The notes: a model not told the origin generated them from the letters alone. A stretch of 64,000 nt of DNA from a methanotrophic endosymbiont of Bathymodiolus puteoserpentis (Logatchev) (GCF_900128525.1 NZ_FQTQ01000126.1:1-64000); one strand, 5' to 3'. Positions 25,823 through 34,777 are shown, counted from the first letter of the stretch. A program made the numbers and translations.

Positions 25823-26454
25823 AGGAGATGTTATTAGCACGCATAGAATTATTGTCGCTGCGCGAAAAACTTTATATTGTCTGCGCAATACTCGCCGGGC
25901 TATGGATGGGCATTGATAGCCTATACCTACAGCCTACTTGGCAGCAACAAAAACAGTTACACGAAGAAATACAACAAATAGAGACACAATTAAATGATTT
26001 AGTGGTCGCAAAAGCTGAAGTCGAGGCATTAGGGAAATTTAACCCGAATGAAAAAAATAGGCTGGCTTTAAGTCAGGTAAAAACTAACTTAAAACAGCTC
26101 AAACAAAAAGTCCAATTAGGTAATAAACGTTTTGTCGAATCAGAGTCGATGACTTTAGTGCTAGCAGAGTTATTAAATAAGGACTATGAATTACAACTTA
26201 TCCGTGTCGAAAAACTGCCAGTAAAATCGTTAACCGATCAGAAACAAGAAAAATCATGGGTATTCCAGCATGGTCTAAGCTTAACTTTTTCTGGTAATTA
26301 TCAAAATACATTACGTTATTTACAAGCGATAGAAGCCTCGTCGTGGCGTTTTTTATGGCATAGCATAGACTACAAAACGCAAGAATACCCAACAGCAGAA
26401 GTCACAATTAAAGTCTATACTTTAGGCTTTCAGGAGCATTGGTTACGTGTTTAG
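25819..26454 (+). CDS. mshJ: MSHA biogenesis protein MshJ (PilO-like)
   Basis: Inner-membrane partner of MshI2 in the pilus alignment complex. The 211 residues have a short N-terminus, a hydrophobic segment (about 18-36), a long predicted coiled coil (QQQKQLHEEIQQIETQLNDL and the following helix) and a compact periplasmic alpha/beta domain ending FQEHWLRV. It overlaps the previous gene by four bases (ATGA type) and its stop overlaps the mshK start by eight bases. Sequence identity in this family is low, so the call leans on order and architecture. Confidence 0.8.
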   Translation: MKEMLLARIELLSLREKLYIVCAILAGLWMGIDSLYLQPTWQQQKQLHEEIQQIETQLNDLVVAKAEVEALGKFNPNEKNRLALSQVKTNLKQLKQKVQLGNKRFVESESMTLVLAELLNKDYELQLIRVEKLPVKSLTDQKQEKSWVFQHGLSLTFSGNYQNTLRYLQAIEASSWRFLWHSIDYKTQEYPTAEVTIKVYTLGFQEHWLRV

Positions 26455-26767
26455 ACTAAAGATAACACTGTGTTTTTTAATGCTGAACCAAGCTGTTGTG
26501 GCACAGTTTCGCGACCCGACAAAGCCCGTCAATATGCCAACAGCCGAACATTCTCCTACAATTCAAGACCAAGGCATTGTTCTATCCGCGATCTGGATCT
26601 CTCGCATGGCAAAGCGCGCCACCTTAAATGGTAAAACCTTAAAACAAGGCGAGTCATTTAATGATATTACCTTGTTAAAGGTCAACCAGAACTCCGTTTT
26701 AGTAAAGCATCAAGGGCTTGTTAAAAGCTTATACTTAATTCCAATACCCTATAAACCTAGCCATTAG
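26447..26767 (+). CDS. mshK: MSHA biogenesis protein MshK (PilP-like)
   Basis: Short periplasmic protein thought to link the inner-membrane platform to the secretin, like PilP. The 106 residues begin with a signal peptide (LKITLCFLMLNQAVVA) followed by the typical FRDPTKP motif, then a small beta domain with LSAIWISRMAKRATLNGK and a hydrophobic C-terminus. The start is GTG, embedded in the end of mshJ. The stop lies one base before the mshL ATG. Confidence 0.8.
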   Translation: MFRLKITLCFLMLNQAVVAQFRDPTKPVNMPTAEHSPTIQDQGIVLSAIWISRMAKRATLNGKTLKQGESFNDITLLKVNQNSVLVKHQGLVKSLYLIPIPYKPSH

Positions 26768-26768
26768 C

Positions 26769-28391
26769 ATGAAAAACCTTTCTCGCCTACTCGCTTTAAC
26801 TTGCCTTATGGGCACGATTGCCTGCACTCCAGAAAAGCAAATTGTTGATGATTATTTTCCTGATGTTATTGCTCCTGAACAAGTAAAAACGCCCCCGCCA
26901 CCTAAAGAAATCAGCGATGCCTTAGTGCCTGACTTTAATCAAACCTTGAATTTAACGCAATATACGCACCCAAAGCCTGTCACTGAACGACTCAATATAT
27001 CTGTTCACGACTTAGATGCGCGTGAATTTTTTATGGGGCTAGTCTTAGATAGCGAAGCGAATATGGTAGTTCACCCCGACGTTCAGGGAAATATTTCATT
27101 AACATTAAAAAAAGTATCGATTGCACAAGTTTTAGCAACAGTACATAAAGTATATGGTTATGATTATAAAAAAACGGATATTGGTTATATTATTTATCCT
27201 GCGACAGCGCAAACTAAAATTTTTAAAATTGATTTATTAGATATTACACGCACAGGCGAATCGAGTACTCGGGTCACTTTTGGTCAAAGCGCCCAAAGTT
27301 CAGACTCAAATTCAACGGATAACAGTAGTAGTCATAATGAAAACTCTAACTCTACCTCGGGCGGTTCTATTATTACCAAAACAGATGCTAATTTTTGGGG
27401 TGAGCTAGAGCAATCTTTAAATGCCTTAATTGCCGGCAGCCCAGAAGCCAGCATTGCCCTTAATAAACAAACAGGGGTTATTGTTGTCCGCGCAAAACCG
27501 ATGCAACTTTTAGAAATCGAACGTTTTATCGATGCTACGCAAGCACAATCACAGCGACAAGTTATTTTAGAAGCTAAATTTATTGAAGTAACCTTAAATG
27601 ATAGTCATCAAGATGGTGTGAATTGGTCAAGTATTGCCAAAGAAAGTGGCAAAGCATTTCTCACGAGTGTTGCCCCGTTACCCTCGGCAGTTTCTCAAGT
27701 TAAAGATGTCTTTATTACTCAAGCACAATTTGGTGACTTTACTGCCTATATTCAATTGATGGCAACACAAGGAAAAACAAAGATCCTGTCTAGCCCTCGT
27801 ATTTCCACGCTTAACAATCAAAAAGCCATTATAAAAGTTGGACAAGACGAATATTTTATCACCGATATTTCATCTAATAATAATAGTTCAGCCTCGACCA
27901 CAACAGTCACACAAGACGTTACCTGGACCCCTTTCTTCTCTGGTATTGCTTTAGATGTCACGCCACAAATAAATGATCGAGATGAGGTTACTTTACATAT
28001 CCATCCTTCTATTACTTTAGTTGAAGCCCAAGAGAAACGTTTTATAGCGAATGGGCAAGAAAACCAAGTACCTCTCGCCTTAAATACCATGCGTGAATCA
28101 GACAGCATCGTCCAAGCTAAAAATGGTCAGATCATTGTGATTGGCGGTTTAATGCAGACCCTTAGAGAAGAAGGTAAAAATGGAATTCCTTGGTTAAGCG
28201 AGTTGCCTTATCTTGGCTGGTTATTCAGAACTAATACAGGAGTCGGCAAAAAAACGGAACTCGTTATCTTACTCAAGCCAACAATTATTAAGAATGAGCA
28301 TAGCTGGGACCAAGACTTAACTGACTCGAAAAGACGACTTAAAGAATACGAAAATTACAAGTTATGGGGCGACACGGATTATCAGCAATAA
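26769..28391 (+). CDS. mshL: MSHA pilus secretin MshL (GspD/PilQ family)
   Basis: Forms the outer-membrane ring through which the pilus passes. The 540 residues start with a probable lipoprotein signal ending TIAC (Cys19; the lipobox is slightly unusual), then a Pro-rich linker, an N-terminal STN/N0-like domain (about 75-150), a Ser/Asn-rich insert (SDSNSTDNSSSHNENSNS, about 178-196), an N1 domain (GVIVVRAKPMQLLEIERFID) and the secretin core with LSSPRISTLNNQKA, VTPQINDRDEVTLHIHPS and the C-terminal signature IVIGGLMQ...PYLGWLFR. Sited correctly between mshK and mshM. Confidence 0.93.
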   Translation: MKNLSRLLALTCLMGTIACTPEKQIVDDYFPDVIAPEQVKTPPPPKEISDALVPDFNQTLNLTQYTHPKPVTERLNISVHDLDAREFFMGLVLDSEANMVVHPDVQGNISLTLKKVSIAQVLATVHKVYGYDYKKTDIGYIIYPATAQTKIFKIDLLDITRTGESSTRVTFGQSAQSSDSNSTDNSSSHNENSNSTSGGSIITKTDANFWGELEQSLNALIAGSPEASIALNKQTGVIVVRAKPMQLLEIERFIDATQAQSQRQVILEAKFIEVTLNDSHQDGVNWSSIAKESGKAFLTSVAPLPSAVSQVKDVFITQAQFGDFTAYIQLMATQGKTKILSSPRISTLNNQKAIIKVGQDEYFITDISSNNNSSASTTTVTQDVTWTPFFSGIALDVTPQINDRDEVTLHIHPSITLVEAQEKRFIANGQENQVPLALNTMRESDSIVQAKNGQIIVIGGLMQTLREEGKNGIPWLSELPYLGWLFRTNTGVGKKTELVILLKPTIIKNEHSWDQDLTDSKRRLKEYENYKLWGDTDYQQ

Positions 28392-28417
28392 AGTAGATAT
28401 TATAAAAAGCGCTAATT

Positions 28418-29092
28418 ATGTATCAACAGCATTTCGGGTTGACGGAAAAGCCCTTTAATTTAACGCCTGACACGCAATTTTTTTGCCAATTACCACCTCA
28501 CCAAGAAGCGTTCAATGTACTATTGCTCGCCTTAAATAATGGCGAAGGCTTTATTAAAATTATCGGCGATGTCGGCACTGGGAAAACTTTATTATGCCGT
28601 AAATTGCTTAATGAACTAAATGACCATTACCAAACAGCCTACCTACCTAACCCGCACTTAACACCTTCAGGGTTACGCAAAGCTATCGCTGATGAATTTT
28701 CTATTGCTTATGCGCCAAATATTAATCAACAACAAATCCTACAACGACTGCATCAATTTTTAATCCAAATTTCTAGCCATGGACAACAAGCCGTCTTAAT
28801 TATTGATGAAGCACAAGCCATGTCACTAGAGACTTTAGAAGCCTTACGTCTACTCACTAACCTAGAAACAGAAAAACAAAAATTATTGCAAATCGTGCTC
28901 TTTGCACAACCTGAGCTGGATGCACGATTAGAGCATAAATCCATCCGCCAATTAAAGCAACGAATCACCTTTAGCTATCGACTTCGCCCGCTAAATGACA
29001 CAGAATTAGTCAGCTATATTAATCACCGTTTAATTATTGCTAATTGTACTCAGGTTAATGTTTTTTCTCGCTCAGGAATGTGCATGAAATAA
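28418..29092 (+). pseudogene. mshM: MshM AAA+ ATPase, 3'-truncated by an inverted repeat
   Basis: ExeA/MshM-type ATPase thought to help assemble the secretin in the envelope. Walker A GDVGTGKT is at 50-57 and Walker B AVLIIDEA at 124-131, and the start MYQQHFGLTEKPFNLTPD is typical. About 218 native residues remain, ending near CTQVNVFSRS; the last few codons and the stop come from the left arm of the inverted repeat at 29074. Full-length relatives are about 280-300 residues, so the C-terminal lid is lost. The rest of an msh locus (mshN, E, G and the pilins) does not follow in this window. Confidence 0.85.
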
Positions 29093-29261
29093 CTTAGGCA
29101 ACTTATAAAGTTGTTGCGTCAGGAATGGCAGTATAATTCCATTGCCTCAGGTGCTCATCAAATACAATTCGCATTGACTCTTTAAAACCTTCTGGGAATT
29201 ATACTGCCATTCCTGACGCAACAACTTTATAAGTTGCCTAAGTTATTTCATGCACATTCCT
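29074..29261. mobile_element. 188-bp element with 67-bp perfect inverted repeats (MITE-like)
   Basis: The arms 29074-29140 and 29195-29261 are exactly complementary over 67 bases and enclose a 54-base centre; with one mismatch the symmetry extends about four bases further on each side (GCTCAGGAATG versus CATTCCTAAGC). It encodes nothing. It cuts mshM and supplies the apparent start codon of the next frame. RNA across it would form a very stable hairpin, so it also probably stops msh transcription. I see no direct target duplication at its edges. Confidence 0.85.
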
Positions 29262-29744
29262 AAGCTATCAGGCATTATTGGACGGGCTAAAAATGATTTA
29301 AGTATCAGCTTAACAAGCAAAAGACTATCGCCAGAAACAAACCAAAAAATATACAGCCATATTGTAGAATTATATTCACAGACTATTAAGCCAGCAATAG
29401 CAGAGCCAGAAAATACCCCGCAAGCACCCGTAGAAATAATTTCACAAGAAAAAGAACAGATAACCCCTGCCAAGGGAAAAACTAACGACTTTGATAATGT
29501 GCGCATTGCTTTCTATATCATGCGGAACAATAAACGTATTCGCCAAGTAATCGCCATAGACGGCTTTTTAATTAATGCACTGGAAAGTATAGGCATATCA
29601 AAGCAGAACGCACCTAAATGGGTGCAGTCGCAAGTGACTGGCTGGACAGCCTTTGACGCTCAACTACCCATAACGCGCCAAGTTAAATGTTTAATCGTTA
29701 AAGCAGTTATTGAAAAAATTAATGTTAAATCCATACAGGGCTAA
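29250..29744 (+). CDS. Hypothetical protein of a phage-like fragment, N-terminus uncertain
   Basis: A 164-residue frame whose first codons (MHIP) lie inside the right arm of the inverted repeat, so the original N-terminus has probably been replaced. The middle is low complexity (Pro/Glu/Lys-rich, about 55-80). The last 75 residues form a plausible small domain (FDNVRIAFYIMRNNKRIRQV, then GISKQNAPKWVQ and VKCLIVKAVIEKI) of mixed basic character. I do not recognise it. It is the first of four same-strand small frames leading towards tRNA-Ser. Confidence 0.5.
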   Translation: MHIPKLSGIIGRAKNDLSISLTSKRLSPETNQKIYSHIVELYSQTIKPAIAEPENTPQAPVEIISQEKEQITPAKGKTNDFDNVRIAFYIMRNNKRIRQVIAIDGFLINALESIGISKQNAPKWVQSQVTGWTAFDAQLPITRQVKCLIVKAVIEKINVKSIQG

Positions 29745-29772
29745 TTTTGCTCAATAAAAATCAATTATTATC

Positions 29773-30159
29773 ATGAAGCTAAACGCACAACATCATCAAG
29801 CAATCACCTTATTATCCGAGGGATTAACTAATAAAAGCGTAGCCGAAAAACTGGACGTTGCTCAAGAAACAGTTTCCCGCTGGAAAGCTGATTATGACTT
29901 TCAAGCCGAGCTTAACAAGGTATTAAATGCGAATCACGCAAGCAGTCAAGAAAAACTAAGGCATTTATCAAGCATTGCCTTATCAACAATTGAGGCGGTT
30001 TTACTAGACGATGAAACCCCGCCACGGGATAAAGTTACAGCGGCGTTTAAGGTGCTAGAAATAACAAGATTTAGGCAAGGAAACATAGGTAGCACAAACC
30101 CAGCGGCATTAGAAAAACAGGCGCAGGATGATAAGTTATTAGATAGCTATGGCTTTTGA
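29773..30159 (+). CDS. Helix-turn-helix protein, possible phage terminase small-subunit-like
   Basis: 128 residues. The N-terminal part reads as a resolvase-like helix-turn-helix: HHQAITLLSEGLTNKSVAEK then LDVAQETVSRWK, a wording common in phage small terminase subunits and phBC6A51-type HTH proteins that bind packaging or regulatory DNA. The remainder is helical and charged, ending LDSYGF. The next frame overlaps its stop by 11 bases. No large terminase, capsid or integrase is present, so packaging is only one possibility; a transcription regulator is another. Confidence 0.6.
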   Translation: MKLNAQHHQAITLLSEGLTNKSVAEKLDVAQETVSRWKADYDFQAELNKVLNANHASSQEKLRHLSSIALSTIEAVLLDDETPPRDKVTAAFKVLEITRFRQGNIGSTNPAALEKQAQDDKLLDSYGF

Positions 30160-30358
30160 GTGTCATCTTCTGGTTAGGATATTTAATAAAAAGGCATTAG
30201 CTATGCTGGATAACGGGCAAGGTGAGGCATTTCATTTTAGGGATTTAATGGGCTTGATGCTTGTTTACACCGATAAACTGGATAAGTCACACAATACAAC
30301 CCTTACAGATAGAACGCTTTTATTGATGCTTGCTAGGCGCTTTCTAAATGATTTGTGA
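30149..30358 (+). CDS. Small hypothetical protein (69 aa) of the phage-like fragment
   Basis: A 69-residue frame starting ATG 11 bases before the stop of the HTH gene. It is rich in Leu and charged residues (DLMGLMLVYTDKLDKSHNTT) with no signal peptide or cysteine motif. The overlap at both ends supports real translation as part of a small operon, but I recognise no family. Confidence 0.4.
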   Translation: MAFECHLLVRIFNKKALAMLDNGQGEAFHFRDLMGLMLVYTDKLDKSHNTTLTDRTLLLMLARRFLNDL

Positions 30359-30560
30359 GCCACTACATGAGCTGGTTATTAATTACAAAATGGAATTAGA
30401 TGTAATCGCCAACAGCACCGATTCACCCATGACAAAACTATGTTTGCATATCAATCTAAGTTTTAATTATGGCGCGGTATTAAAATCCAGTGATGAAATA
30501 ACGCTTAATGATGCTTCTGTTTTTGGAGCATTAACACTTAGGGCATTTAATAACGTTTAA
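30348..30560 (+). CDS. Small hypothetical protein (70 aa) of the phage-like fragment
   Basis: A 70-residue frame overlapping the previous one by 11 bases, the same spacing as between the two genes before it. Sequence shows two Leu/Asn-rich helices (LHELVINYKMELDVIANST; FGALTLRAFNNV). A Rho-independent terminator follows 45 bases after the stop, so this is the end of the little operon. Function unknown. Confidence 0.4.
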   Translation: MICEPLHELVINYKMELDVIANSTDSPMTKLCLHINLSFNYGAVLKSSDEITLNDASVFGALTLRAFNNV

Positions 30561-30602
30561 TTAAACAAAGAATTAACTAAAGGTTACTTTTTTATCTGAA
30601 CA

Positions 30603-30628
30603 AAGCCAGCTTAACCGCTGGTTTTTTT
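30603..30628 (+). terminator. Rho-independent terminator after the phage-like operon
   Basis: CCAGC (30606-30610) and GCTGG (30617-30621) form a stem with a six-base loop, followed by seven T residues and preceded by an A-rich strand that can pair with them. Confidence 0.7.
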
Positions 30629-30823
30629 ATGCCAATAATTTAATGCGCTTGGTCAAGATAATGGCAACGATTGCCAGCAAAAAAGGCTGTTTTTTTTATG
30701 TGGGCGTTAAGGTAAAAATCCCAACTGGAATTATTGAGCTTTGTCACAAACATGGGCTGAGACGTGGGCTAGATTTTTTTTAAAAAAATAAACACTTTAT
30801 AATCAGCCACTTAAAAAATTAAA

Positions 30824-30913
30824 TGGCGGAGAGGCAGGGATTCGAACCCTGGGAGGGGATAAACCCTCAACGGTTTTCAAGACCGCCGCTTTCGGCCACT
30901 CAGCCACCTCTCC
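30824..30913 (-). tRNA. tRNA-Ser (anticodon TGA), CCA encoded
   Basis: On the minus strand the gene starts GGAGAGGTGGCTGAGTGG and ends CCTCTCC-G-CCA. The 7-bp acceptor stem GGAGAGG/CCTCTCC is perfect; the anticodon loop reads CTTGAAA with TGA at 30877-30879; there is a long variable arm as expected for class II serine tRNAs; and the T-arm GGTTCGAATCC is intact. The 3' end, including the encoded CCA, faces the phage-like fragment, the usual side for integration at tRNA genes, though I see no integrase or repeated att segment. Confidence 0.96.
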
Positions 30914-31304
30914 GTAAGAGATAGTATAATACTCAATTCTTAGAAAAAAGAAAAGTCTTTTATTGAAAATCATATTAATATTTTATTTTTCACTAAAACA
31001 TCAGTTAGTTAGATATGTATTCAAAGCACTATAAAGAGTATTGGGCACCTTAAGCAATGATAGTTATAAGCCAGAAAAAGAAGAATCATTGCTTAGGCAA
31101 GGCAGAATACATTCTCTGCTCAATCCCAGATTACCTGTTTTTTCTCGCTACACTCAAAAATAAACAGGCGTATAGTCAGTTCTCTAACTGCACAATAAGG
31201 CATATTGCCAATAATAAGATATGAGCTTCTTTAACCCGCCCTTTAAATACAGGCTAAAGGGCAGCACTCCATTTGATAATGAAAACCTGACTAAACATGA
31301 ATTT
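30914..31304. other. Gene-free stretch of about 390 bases
   Basis: AT-rich with no credible gene. A weak hairpin GCCCTTTA...TAAAGGGC at 31238-31262 may mark the end of the minus-strand genes that follow. Confidence 0.5.
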
Positions 31305-31601
31305 TCAAGATTCCTTCTTTTTCCACAAGGTGTTATAAATTTTAAATGACAAAATTAAAGAGGCGAGTAAAAATGTAACAGCATTTGCGTAAATAATCGC
31401 TTTATCGGCAATACAGACGCCATAAATAAGCCAAAGTAACACGCCTAATGTAAAACTACTATACATACCCAAAGATAGCGACTCTGTGTCCCTCGTTTTA
31501 AGCGTCATAATGGCTTGTGGCAAAAAAGAAACGGTAGTTAAAGTTGCCGCAATATAGCCAATGACTTCTGGCGTCACTACTTTTATAACTTCATCTAGCA
31601 T
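31305..31601 (-). CDS. SemiSWEET-family sugar transporter
   Basis: 98 residues forming three transmembrane helices, the half-transporter unit that dimerises in the inner membrane. The first helix carries the conserved PQ motif (TVSFLPQAI, about 24-32), followed by the family segment TRDTESLSLGMYSSFTLGVL and a Trp/Tyr-containing second helix (LLWLIYG). The length is at the top of the SemiSWEET range. Substrate (a mono- or disaccharide, by family knowledge) cannot be read from the sequence. It lies 45 bases downstream of a membrane-protein gene on the same strand. Confidence 0.82.
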   Translation of the reverse strand: MLDEVIKVVTPEVIGYIAATLTTVSFLPQAIMTLKTRDTESLSLGMYSSFTLGVLLWLIYGVCIADKAIIYANAVTFLLASLILSFKIYNTLWKKKES

Positions 31602-31646
31602 AATATTTCACTCACTAAATAGAATTGTAAAAAAGTTATATAAAAA

Positions 31647-32270
31647 CTATTTATCATCCTCTGTCCTGCGATTATATTCTTGATCCTCAATCATCTCTTT
31701 AACAAAATCACTTTTACGTTTAAGCGTTGGGAATAAATGCGTTTTTTCCCAATAAAAACCTAGCCATAAAATGGGAATAGCAAATAACAAATCTATCCCA
31801 AAAGTCGTTTGCATCAAAATAGTTAAGGCAGCGGTACAAAATAACAAAAAACCAATTAAGTAAAAGCGAAAACCTAAAACAATACCACTCAAAAACACAG
31901 TATGTGCAAGAATAATATGAATCACAATTCCGGCTGCACTTGCCTTAATTGCCTCCGCATGCCAACTTAAAAACACCAACAAAACAGCAATGAATGCACT
32001 ACCCCAATACAAAAACTGATAGCGATACAAGTGCTTTATTTCCTTGCCAGTTGCTTGTGCTTTAGTTTTTTCACTTAGAATCGAAAAAAAACAAAAAATT
32101 GGTGTCATTAATAGCCAGTAAAAAATACCAGGCCGATCAAATACTTCAATAATCACTTCGCCTAAAAAGATTAAAAACACCATGGCAACAAACATAATTT
32201 CATTAATATAAATATGATTTAGTGCTGCATCCACATTCCACTTACTTTTTACCTGCTTTTGTTCGTTCAT
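31647..32270 (-). CDS. Polytopic membrane protein, unknown function
   Basis: A 207-residue inner-membrane protein with about six hydrophobic segments, starting after a 20-residue soluble leader (INEIMFVAMVFLIFLGEVII; YWLLMTPIFCFFSIL; YWGSAFIAVLLVFLSW; VIHIILAHTVFLSGIVLG; YLIGFLLFCTAALTIL; LLFAIPILWLGFYW) and ending in a highly charged tail (KRKSDFVKEMIEDQEYNRRTEDDK region). I do not recognise the family. It is 14 bases downstream of hemN, so co-transcription with hemN and the SemiSWEET gene is likely. Confidence 0.65.
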   Translation of the reverse strand: MNEQKQVKSKWNVDAALNHIYINEIMFVAMVFLIFLGEVIIEVFDRPGIFYWLLMTPIFCFFSILSEKTKAQATGKEIKHLYRYQFLYWGSAFIAVLLVFLSWHAEAIKASAAGIVIHIILAHTVFLSGIVLGFRFYLIGFLLFCTAALTILMQTTFGIDLLFAIPILWLGFYWEKTHLFPTLKRKSDFVKEMIEDQEYNRRTEDDK

Positions 32271-32284
32271 AAGTTACACCTCTG

Positions 32285-33664
32285 CTAAATAACCTTTGAG
32301 AATTGCTTGGTATTTGCTTGCACATAAGCATCAAATACCATACAAATATTACGTATTAATAAACGCCCAACCGCCAATACTTCGATCCCTTGATTATTTA
32401 AGGTCAGTAGCGCATCATCTTGCATTACTTTCAATACCTGTAATTCTGTTGAAAAATACCGCTGAAAATCTATACTGTATGTTTGCTCAATATTAGAAAA
32501 AGACAAGGAAAAGTGACATATAAGCTGGGTTATCACTGCGCGACGTAACTTATCATCTGCATTTAAAACAAAGCCTTTAAAAACCGGCAACTCACCTTTG
32601 CTAATTAATGAATCATAGGCCGGTAAATCTTTAACATTTTGCACATAACTATCAGCAATACGCCCAATAGAGGTTATACCCAAGCCGATTAAATCACAAT
32701 CAGAATGGGTAGAGTACCCCTGAAAATTGCGATATAACTTATTTTCTCGTTGTGCAATCGCTAATTCATCACCTGGCTTAGCAAAATGATCCATACCAAT
32801 ATAAACATACCCAGCTTCGAGTAAGCGCTGAATAATCATTTGTAAAATATCCAGTTTCACTTCGGCATTTGGCATATCTGCATCATTAATTTGACGCTGC
32901 GTTTTAAATCGCGCAGGTAGGTGCGCATAATTAAATATGGAAAACCGGTCTGGTTCAACACTTAAAATCTTATCTAAAGTCACTGAAAATGATGCGACTG
33001 TCTGCAAAGGCAAGCCATAAATCAAGTCGATACTGGTGGAACGGAAACCTTCTTTTCTAGCTGACTCTAATACTGCAAAGGTTTGCGTTTCTGATTGAAT
33101 ACGATTGACTGCTTGCTGTACTGCCGGATCAAAATCTTGTACACCTAAACTGATTCGATTAAACCCCAACTCTCTTAACTGTTTAATTGTTTTATCATTC
33201 GTTGCACGCGGGTCAATCTCAATCGAATATTCCCCCGTATCATCATCTTTAAGGTGAAAGTTCTGCCGCGTAGCCACCATAAGTCTGCTCATCTGCTCGT
33301 AATCTAAAAAAGTCGGCGTCCCCCCTCCCCAATGCAATTGATTAACTATACGCTTGCTATCAAATAGTGCACCTTGCAACTCAATTTCCTTAAATAAATT
33401 AGCCAGATAAGGCTCGGCATGCTCTCGGTTTTTGGTGATAATTTTATTACATGCACAGTAATAACAAACGGTATCACAAAAGGGAATATGAAAATAAAGC
33501 GATAAAGGCCCGCCACGTTTATTAGAAAGTTCAACTTGCTGATGATAATCTTGCTCTATAAAACCATCATGTAATTCTAAAGCAGTGGGGTACGAAGTAT
33601 AGCGAGGGCCTGACTTATCGTAACGATGAATTAAATCTAAATCGAATTTTACAGATTGATCCAT
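32285..33664 (-). CDS. hemN: Oxygen-independent coproporphyrinogen III dehydrogenase
   Basis: Radical-SAM enzyme that decarboxylates coproporphyrinogen III to protoporphyrinogen IX in haem synthesis when oxygen is low. I take the ATG at 33664 (MDQSVKFDLDLIHRYDKSGP), which aligns with other HemN starts, rather than the frame opening at 33715. The 459 residues include GPRYTSYPTA, the iron-sulfur motif CDTVCYYC within PFCDTVCYYCACNK, GGGTPTFL and the DLIYGLP strand, and the HemN-specific C-terminal domain. That domain and the N-terminal RYTSYPTA distinguish it from the HemW look-alike. It heads a probable three-gene unit. Confidence 0.93.
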   Translation of the reverse strand: MDQSVKFDLDLIHRYDKSGPRYTSYPTALELHDGFIEQDYHQQVELSNKRGGPLSLYFHIPFCDTVCYYCACNKIITKNREHAEPYLANLFKEIELQGALFDSKRIVNQLHWGGGTPTFLDYEQMSRLMVATRQNFHLKDDDTGEYSIEIDPRATNDKTIKQLRELGFNRISLGVQDFDPAVQQAVNRIQSETQTFAVLESARKEGFRSTSIDLIYGLPLQTVASFSVTLDKILSVEPDRFSIFNYAHLPARFKTQRQINDADMPNAEVKLDILQMIIQRLLEAGYVYIGMDHFAKPGDELAIAQRENKLYRNFQGYSTHSDCDLIGLGITSIGRIADSYVQNVKDLPAYDSLISKGELPVFKGFVLNADDKLRRAVITQLICHFSLSFSNIEQTYSIDFQRYFSTELQVLKVMQDDALLTLNNQGIEVLAVGRLLIRNICMVFDAYVQANTKQFSKVI

Positions 33665-33837
33665 ATTGATTTTTTTTAAAAAAGTTGATAATGACAAGGC
33701 ACCCATACAATACATAAATATTTATACAAGCTTTAAAGCCCGCTCCAGAGGGAGAAAGCTGGATAGGAATACATTTAATTTTATTCTCCTCCTTTTGTCT
33801 CACAGCAAGAGGAGGCACCTACAAAAAATGGAATAGC

Positions 33838-34647
33838 TTATCTAACTTCCACATCTACGCGCCTGTTTAAAGCATGCATTTCCTTATTATTGCCTTGATA
33901 ACGCAATTGACTATAGCCTCTCCCTTCATAGTCCAATTGCCCTCTTAATTCCGGATAGAGAGTTTCCAATGCTGCCACAACCGATTTCGCCCTATCTTCA
34001 GAAAGCTGCCGATTTGACTCTTGATCACCTGTTTTCTCGCTGTGCCCAACAATAAGGATACGCTTTCCTGCTTTAATATACGGCATTAAGGCAAGCCCCA
34101 GTTCTTTTACTTTAGCTAAACCCTTCTCATTTATCGCCATACTTTGAGGATCAAATAAAATATCTATATCAACTTTGGGCCTAACTTTAGGAAGCCCCGC
34201 CGCTTTCAACTTATCAATATCCTCACTAACATAGTTTGCCCATTCTGGCTTGTCTATCCATTTTTTTGCATATATTTTATCTGCAGCTCCCATGGCAGCA
34301 AGAGCATTTGGCAAGTCATTCAATTGAATATATGAACTTGCCATGCGCCCTAAAAGATTTGCTTTTTTCTGTTCATCTGAGCCGAGAAATTGCCGTGCAT
34401 TAATAAAGCTGACTAATGATTGCGAATATTGCTGCAACTTTTGTTGATTCAAGCCTAAGGCATAATACACATCATAATTTTCACAAAGTACAGCAGAGCG
34501 CTTTAATAAATGCTCAGAATCTGCTGCGCTCTGACCTTGCGCACGTAAATACATAGCTTTTGCTTCATATTCGCTCAAACATTCAGCATTAGCAAAAAAA
34601 GACATGGCACCACAAAAATAAAAGACCCAATATTGTTTAATTTTCAT
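33838..34647 (-). CDS. OmpA-like peptidoglycan-binding protein with TPR-like N-terminal part
   Basis: Exported protein of 269 residues. A signal peptide (about 1-22, ending FFANA) is followed by an alpha-helical region with TPR-like repeats (YDVYYALGLNQQKLQQYSQS; KANLLGRMASSYIQLNDLPN), then an OmpA C-terminal domain (about 155-269) with ILIVGHSEKTGDQESNRQLS, RAKSVVAAL and the final NRRVDVEVR signature. The GHSE...NRRV pattern normally binds diaminopimelate in peptidoglycan, so the protein probably sits in the periplasm anchored to the wall. It lacks a beta-barrel. Monocistronic. Confidence 0.8.
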   Translation of the reverse strand: MKIKQYWVFYFCGAMSFFANAECLSEYEAKAMYLRAQGQSAADSEHLLKRSAVLCENYDVYYALGLNQQKLQQYSQSLVSFINARQFLGSDEQKKANLLGRMASSYIQLNDLPNALAAMGAADKIYAKKWIDKPEWANYVSEDIDKLKAAGLPKVRPKVDIDILFDPQSMAINEKGLAKVKELGLALMPYIKAGKRILIVGHSEKTGDQESNRQLSEDRAKSVVAALETLYPELRGQLDYEGRGYSQLRYQGNNKEMHALNRRVDVEVR

Positions 34648-34777
34648 TACACTCCTTTAGCCTTACAGTTGCCGAACTTTATCCCCATGACTTACGCTAC
34701 AGTTATTAAAGAAGTTAGCATAGATACGCTGTCTATCTTTTACTTATTTCCATAACTTAATGGTATCTATTAAATGA

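Noticed and set aside
29243-29506. 87-codon minus-strand frame over the inverted repeat
   Set aside because: Antisense shadow of the 29250 frame; its first codons mirror the repeat arm only.
30914-31304. Integration site (att) at tRNA-Ser
   Set aside because: No repeated copy of the tRNA 3' end and no integrase found in the window.
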